Made by a program: the position numbers and the translations under genes. Positions 31,769-33,565 of a stretch of 33,565 nt of DNA are shown here, one piece after another. The stretch is from HGM04593 sp045612305 (GTDB taxonomy: Bacteria; Bacteroidota; Bacteroidia; Bacteroidales; Bacteroidaceae): the NCBI GenBank assembly GCA_045612305.1, contig JAZKYU010000039.1, positions 1-33,565 on the forward strand. Reading direction: 5' to 3'. Under the pieces are notes generated by a model, which made no database searches, had not been told where the DNA came from, and was given only the letters and a program-made list of their open reading frames with translations. How positions within the stretch are numbered: the stretch's first letter is position 1; each line of letters starts with the position of its first letter.

Positions 31769-33550
31769 TTAGTCAAGTTTAAGCACGGCGAGGAAAGCCT
31801 TCTGCGGCACCTCTACGTTACCAATCTGTTTCATACGTTTCTTACCCTTCTTCTGTTTCTCGAGCAACTTACGTTTACGCGACACGTCACCACCATAACA
31901 TTTTGCAGTAACGTCCTTACGCACCTGCTTGATTGTTTCGCGCGCAATAATCTTTGTGCCGATAGCCGCCTGGAGAGCAATATCGAACTGCTGACGAGGT
32001 ATAAGGTCGCGCAGTTTCTCGCACATCTGACGGCCGAGACCGTAAGCGTTATCAACGTGAGTCAAAGTTGAGAGTGCGTCCACAGGCTCTCCGTTGAGCA
32101 AGATGTCGAGTTTTATAAGTTTTGAAGTACGGAAGCCTGCAGGGTGATAGTCAAACGAAGCATAGCCCTTTGATATACTCTTGAGCTTGTCGTAGAAGTC
32201 TATCACAATTTCGCCAAGGGGCAACAAGAAACGTATATCCACACGGTTACCTGTGATAAACTCCTGTTTCTGCAACTCACCACGTTTAGAAAGACAGAGT
32301 GTCATAATGGGGCCTATATATTCGGCGCGCGTAATGATACTTGCGTTTATGTAAGGCTCCTCTATATGGTCTATAAGTGTCTGATCGGGCATACCTCCGG
32401 GGTTGTGCACCTCTTGCACACCACCCTGTTTGTCGTAAACCATATACGACACGTTGGGCACGGTTGTGATAACACTCATATCAAACTCGCGGTCGAGACG
32501 CTCCTGCACAATCTCCATGTGCAAAAGACCCAAGAAACCACAGCGGAAACCAAAACCAAGCGCTGCCGATGACTCGGGCGAGAATGTGAGCGAAGCATCG
32601 TTGAGTTGCAACTTCTCGAGGCTTGCACGCAAATCTTCGTAATCCTCGGCCTCTATAGGGTAAACACCCGCAAAGACCATAGGCTTAACCTCTTCGAAAC
32701 CTGCGATAGCCGCCGAGCAAGGGTTTGCTATGTGCGTAATTGTGTCGCCCACCTTAACCTCGCGCGAAGTTTTAATACCCGAGATAATGTAGCCTACATC
32801 GCCTGTGCGCAACTCCTGACGAGGAGAAAGATCCATCTTCAGCACACCTATCTCGTCGGCATCATACTCCTTACCGGTGTTAAAGAACTTAACCTTGTCG
32901 CCCTTGCGCAACACGCCGTTTGTTATCTTGAAGTATGCGATGATACCGCGGAAAGAGTTAAACACAGAGTCGAAGATAAGAGCCTGCAAGGGAGCATCTT
33001 CGTCGCCCACAGGTGCAGGTATGCGCTCCACCACAGCTTTTAGAATCTCCTCAACTCCCATACCGGTTTTTCCCGAAGCCTCTATAATATCCTCGCGGTC
33101 GCAACCCAAGAGGTCTATAATCTCATCCTTCACCTCCTCGGGCATAGCGTTTATCATATCGCACTTGTTTATCACAGGGATAATCTCGAGCCCCTGGTCC
33201 ACCGCCATATAAAGGTTTGATATTGTCTGTGCCTGCACACCCTGTGTAGCATCGACAACCAACAAAGCACCCTCGCACGCCGCGATAGAGCGCGATACCT
33301 CGTAAGAGAAGTCCACGTGTCCCGGAGTATCGATAAGGTTGAGAATATACTTCTCGCCGTTGTACATATACTCCATCTGTATAGCGTGGCTTTTAATTGT
33401 GATACCACGCTCTTTCTCCAAGTCCATATTATCGAGCATCTGCCCCTCGGTGATGTTTATGGTCTTTGTAGTCTCCAACAGACGGTCGGCAAGTGTAGAC
33501 TTACCGTGGTCTATATGTGCAATAATGCAAAAGTTTCTGATTTTTTTCAT
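31769..33550 (-). CDS. lepA: Elongation factor 4 (LepA)
   Basis: A 593-aa ribosome-associated GTPase that acts on stalled or back-translocated ribosomes and helps initiation. The G domain shows G1 AHIDHGKST (11-19), DTPGH (74-78) and NKCD (128-131); the family-specific C-terminal domain is present (RQQFDIALQAAIGTKIIARE, then CYGGDVSRKRKLLEKQKKGK), which binds the P-site tRNA. Full length; the start is 15 bp inside the window edge, so its promoter lies beyond. It heads the minus-strand unit lepA-ftsY-rimO-HU-HU/LysM. Confidence 0.97.
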   Translation of the reverse strand: MKKIRNFCIIAHIDHGKSTLADRLLETTKTINITEGQMLDNMDLEKERGITIKSHAIQMEYMYNGEKYILNLIDTPGHVDFSYEVSRSIAACEGALLVVDATQGVQAQTISNLYMAVDQGLEIIPVINKCDMINAMPEEVKDEIIDLLGCDREDIIEASGKTGMGVEEILKAVVERIPAPVGDEDAPLQALIFDSVFNSFRGIIAYFKITNGVLRKGDKVKFFNTGKEYDADEIGVLKMDLSPRQELRTGDVGYIISGIKTSREVKVGDTITHIANPCSAAIAGFEEVKPMVFAGVYPIEAEDYEDLRASLEKLQLNDASLTFSPESSAALGFGFRCGFLGLLHMEIVQERLDREFDMSVITTVPNVSYMVYDKQGGVQEVHNPGGMPDQTLIDHIEEPYINASIITRAEYIGPIMTLCLSKRGELQKQEFITGNRVDIRFLLPLGEIVIDFYDKLKSISKGYASFDYHPAGFRTSKLIKLDILLNGEPVDALSTLTHVDNAYGLGRQMCEKLRDLIPRQQFDIALQAAIGTKIIARETIKQVRKDVTAKCYGGDVSRKRKLLEKQKKGKKRMKQIGNVEVPQKAFLAVLKLD

Positions 33551-33565
33551 ATATAGTTTTTGTTT

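Overview
The window looks like a chromosomal segment of a member of the Bacteroidota, most likely order Bacteroidales (Bacteroides/Prevotella-like; the genus cannot be fixed from sequence alone). The evidence is a batA-batB-batC-batD-batE aerotolerance operon, outer-membrane lipoproteins and OprP-type porin typical of the phylum, a ribosomal protein S16 with a long Ala/Glu tail, HU proteins fused to extra domains, A/T-rich gene starts without clear Shine-Dalgarno sequences, and many promoters of the Bacteroidota form TTG-N17-20-TAnnTTTG. No phage, transposon, CRISPR or tRNA is visible; the segment is mostly housekeeping and envelope genes.

Layout. Positions 1-250 hold RNase P RNA (minus, its 3' part cut by the window edge). 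A periplasmic HtrA/Do protease (507-1997, +) converges through a shared perfect hairpin terminator on an OprO/OprP-type porin (2073-3239, -). An EamA transporter follows (3364-4266, +), then a compact plus-strand cluster: two tandem YqaE/Pmp3 mini-proteins (the second only 52 aa), a NifX/NafY-like small protein, an unrecognised protein, and an HD hydrolase of the SpoT/Mesh1 type with a C-terminal helix-turn-helix-like tail (4350-6239). galE (6387-7403) has a near-perfect promoter and a strong terminator and converges on a class I aminotransferase (7481-8686, -). A 353-bp gap with two copies of a 56-57 bp repeat precedes a Dus-family tRNA-dihydrouridine synthase, a TlpA/ResA-like lipoprotein and a LicD-family protein, then rpsP (11496-12050).

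From 12296 to 15406 lies an envelope cluster: an S41-like lipoprotein whose catalytic Ser and Lys both appear lost, then a tight three-gene unit (NlpE-like lipoprotein, DUF4136 lipoprotein, small beta-barrel). A large M16 zinc protease (15472-18288, -) and a YbaK/ProX-type editing protein (18457-18954, +) follow.

The rest (18955-33550) is all minus strand, in two transcription blocks. The distal block is lepA, ftsY, rimO, an HU protein, and an HU domain joined to a transmembrane segment and a periplasmic LysM. A promoter at about 28040 then starts the nine-gene aerotolerance block: MoxR ATPase, DUF58 protein, a BatD-like membrane protein, BatA, BatB, BatC, BatD, BatE and a degenerate PAP2-fold membrane protein. 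In this system the MoxR ATPase is thought to act with VWA proteins (DUF58, BatA, BatB), TPR proteins (BatC, BatE) and beta-domain membrane proteins (BatD and its relative) in an envelope complex linked to stress tolerance.

Most notable observations: the membrane-anchored HU-LysM protein, which could physically connect DNA to peptidoglycan; two enzyme-fold proteins with lost active sites (S41 and PAP2); the paralogous pairs inside the bat operon; the alarmone-hydrolase/HTH fusion; the duplicated element in front of the Dus gene; and a start-less coding remnant between rpsP and the S41 gene.
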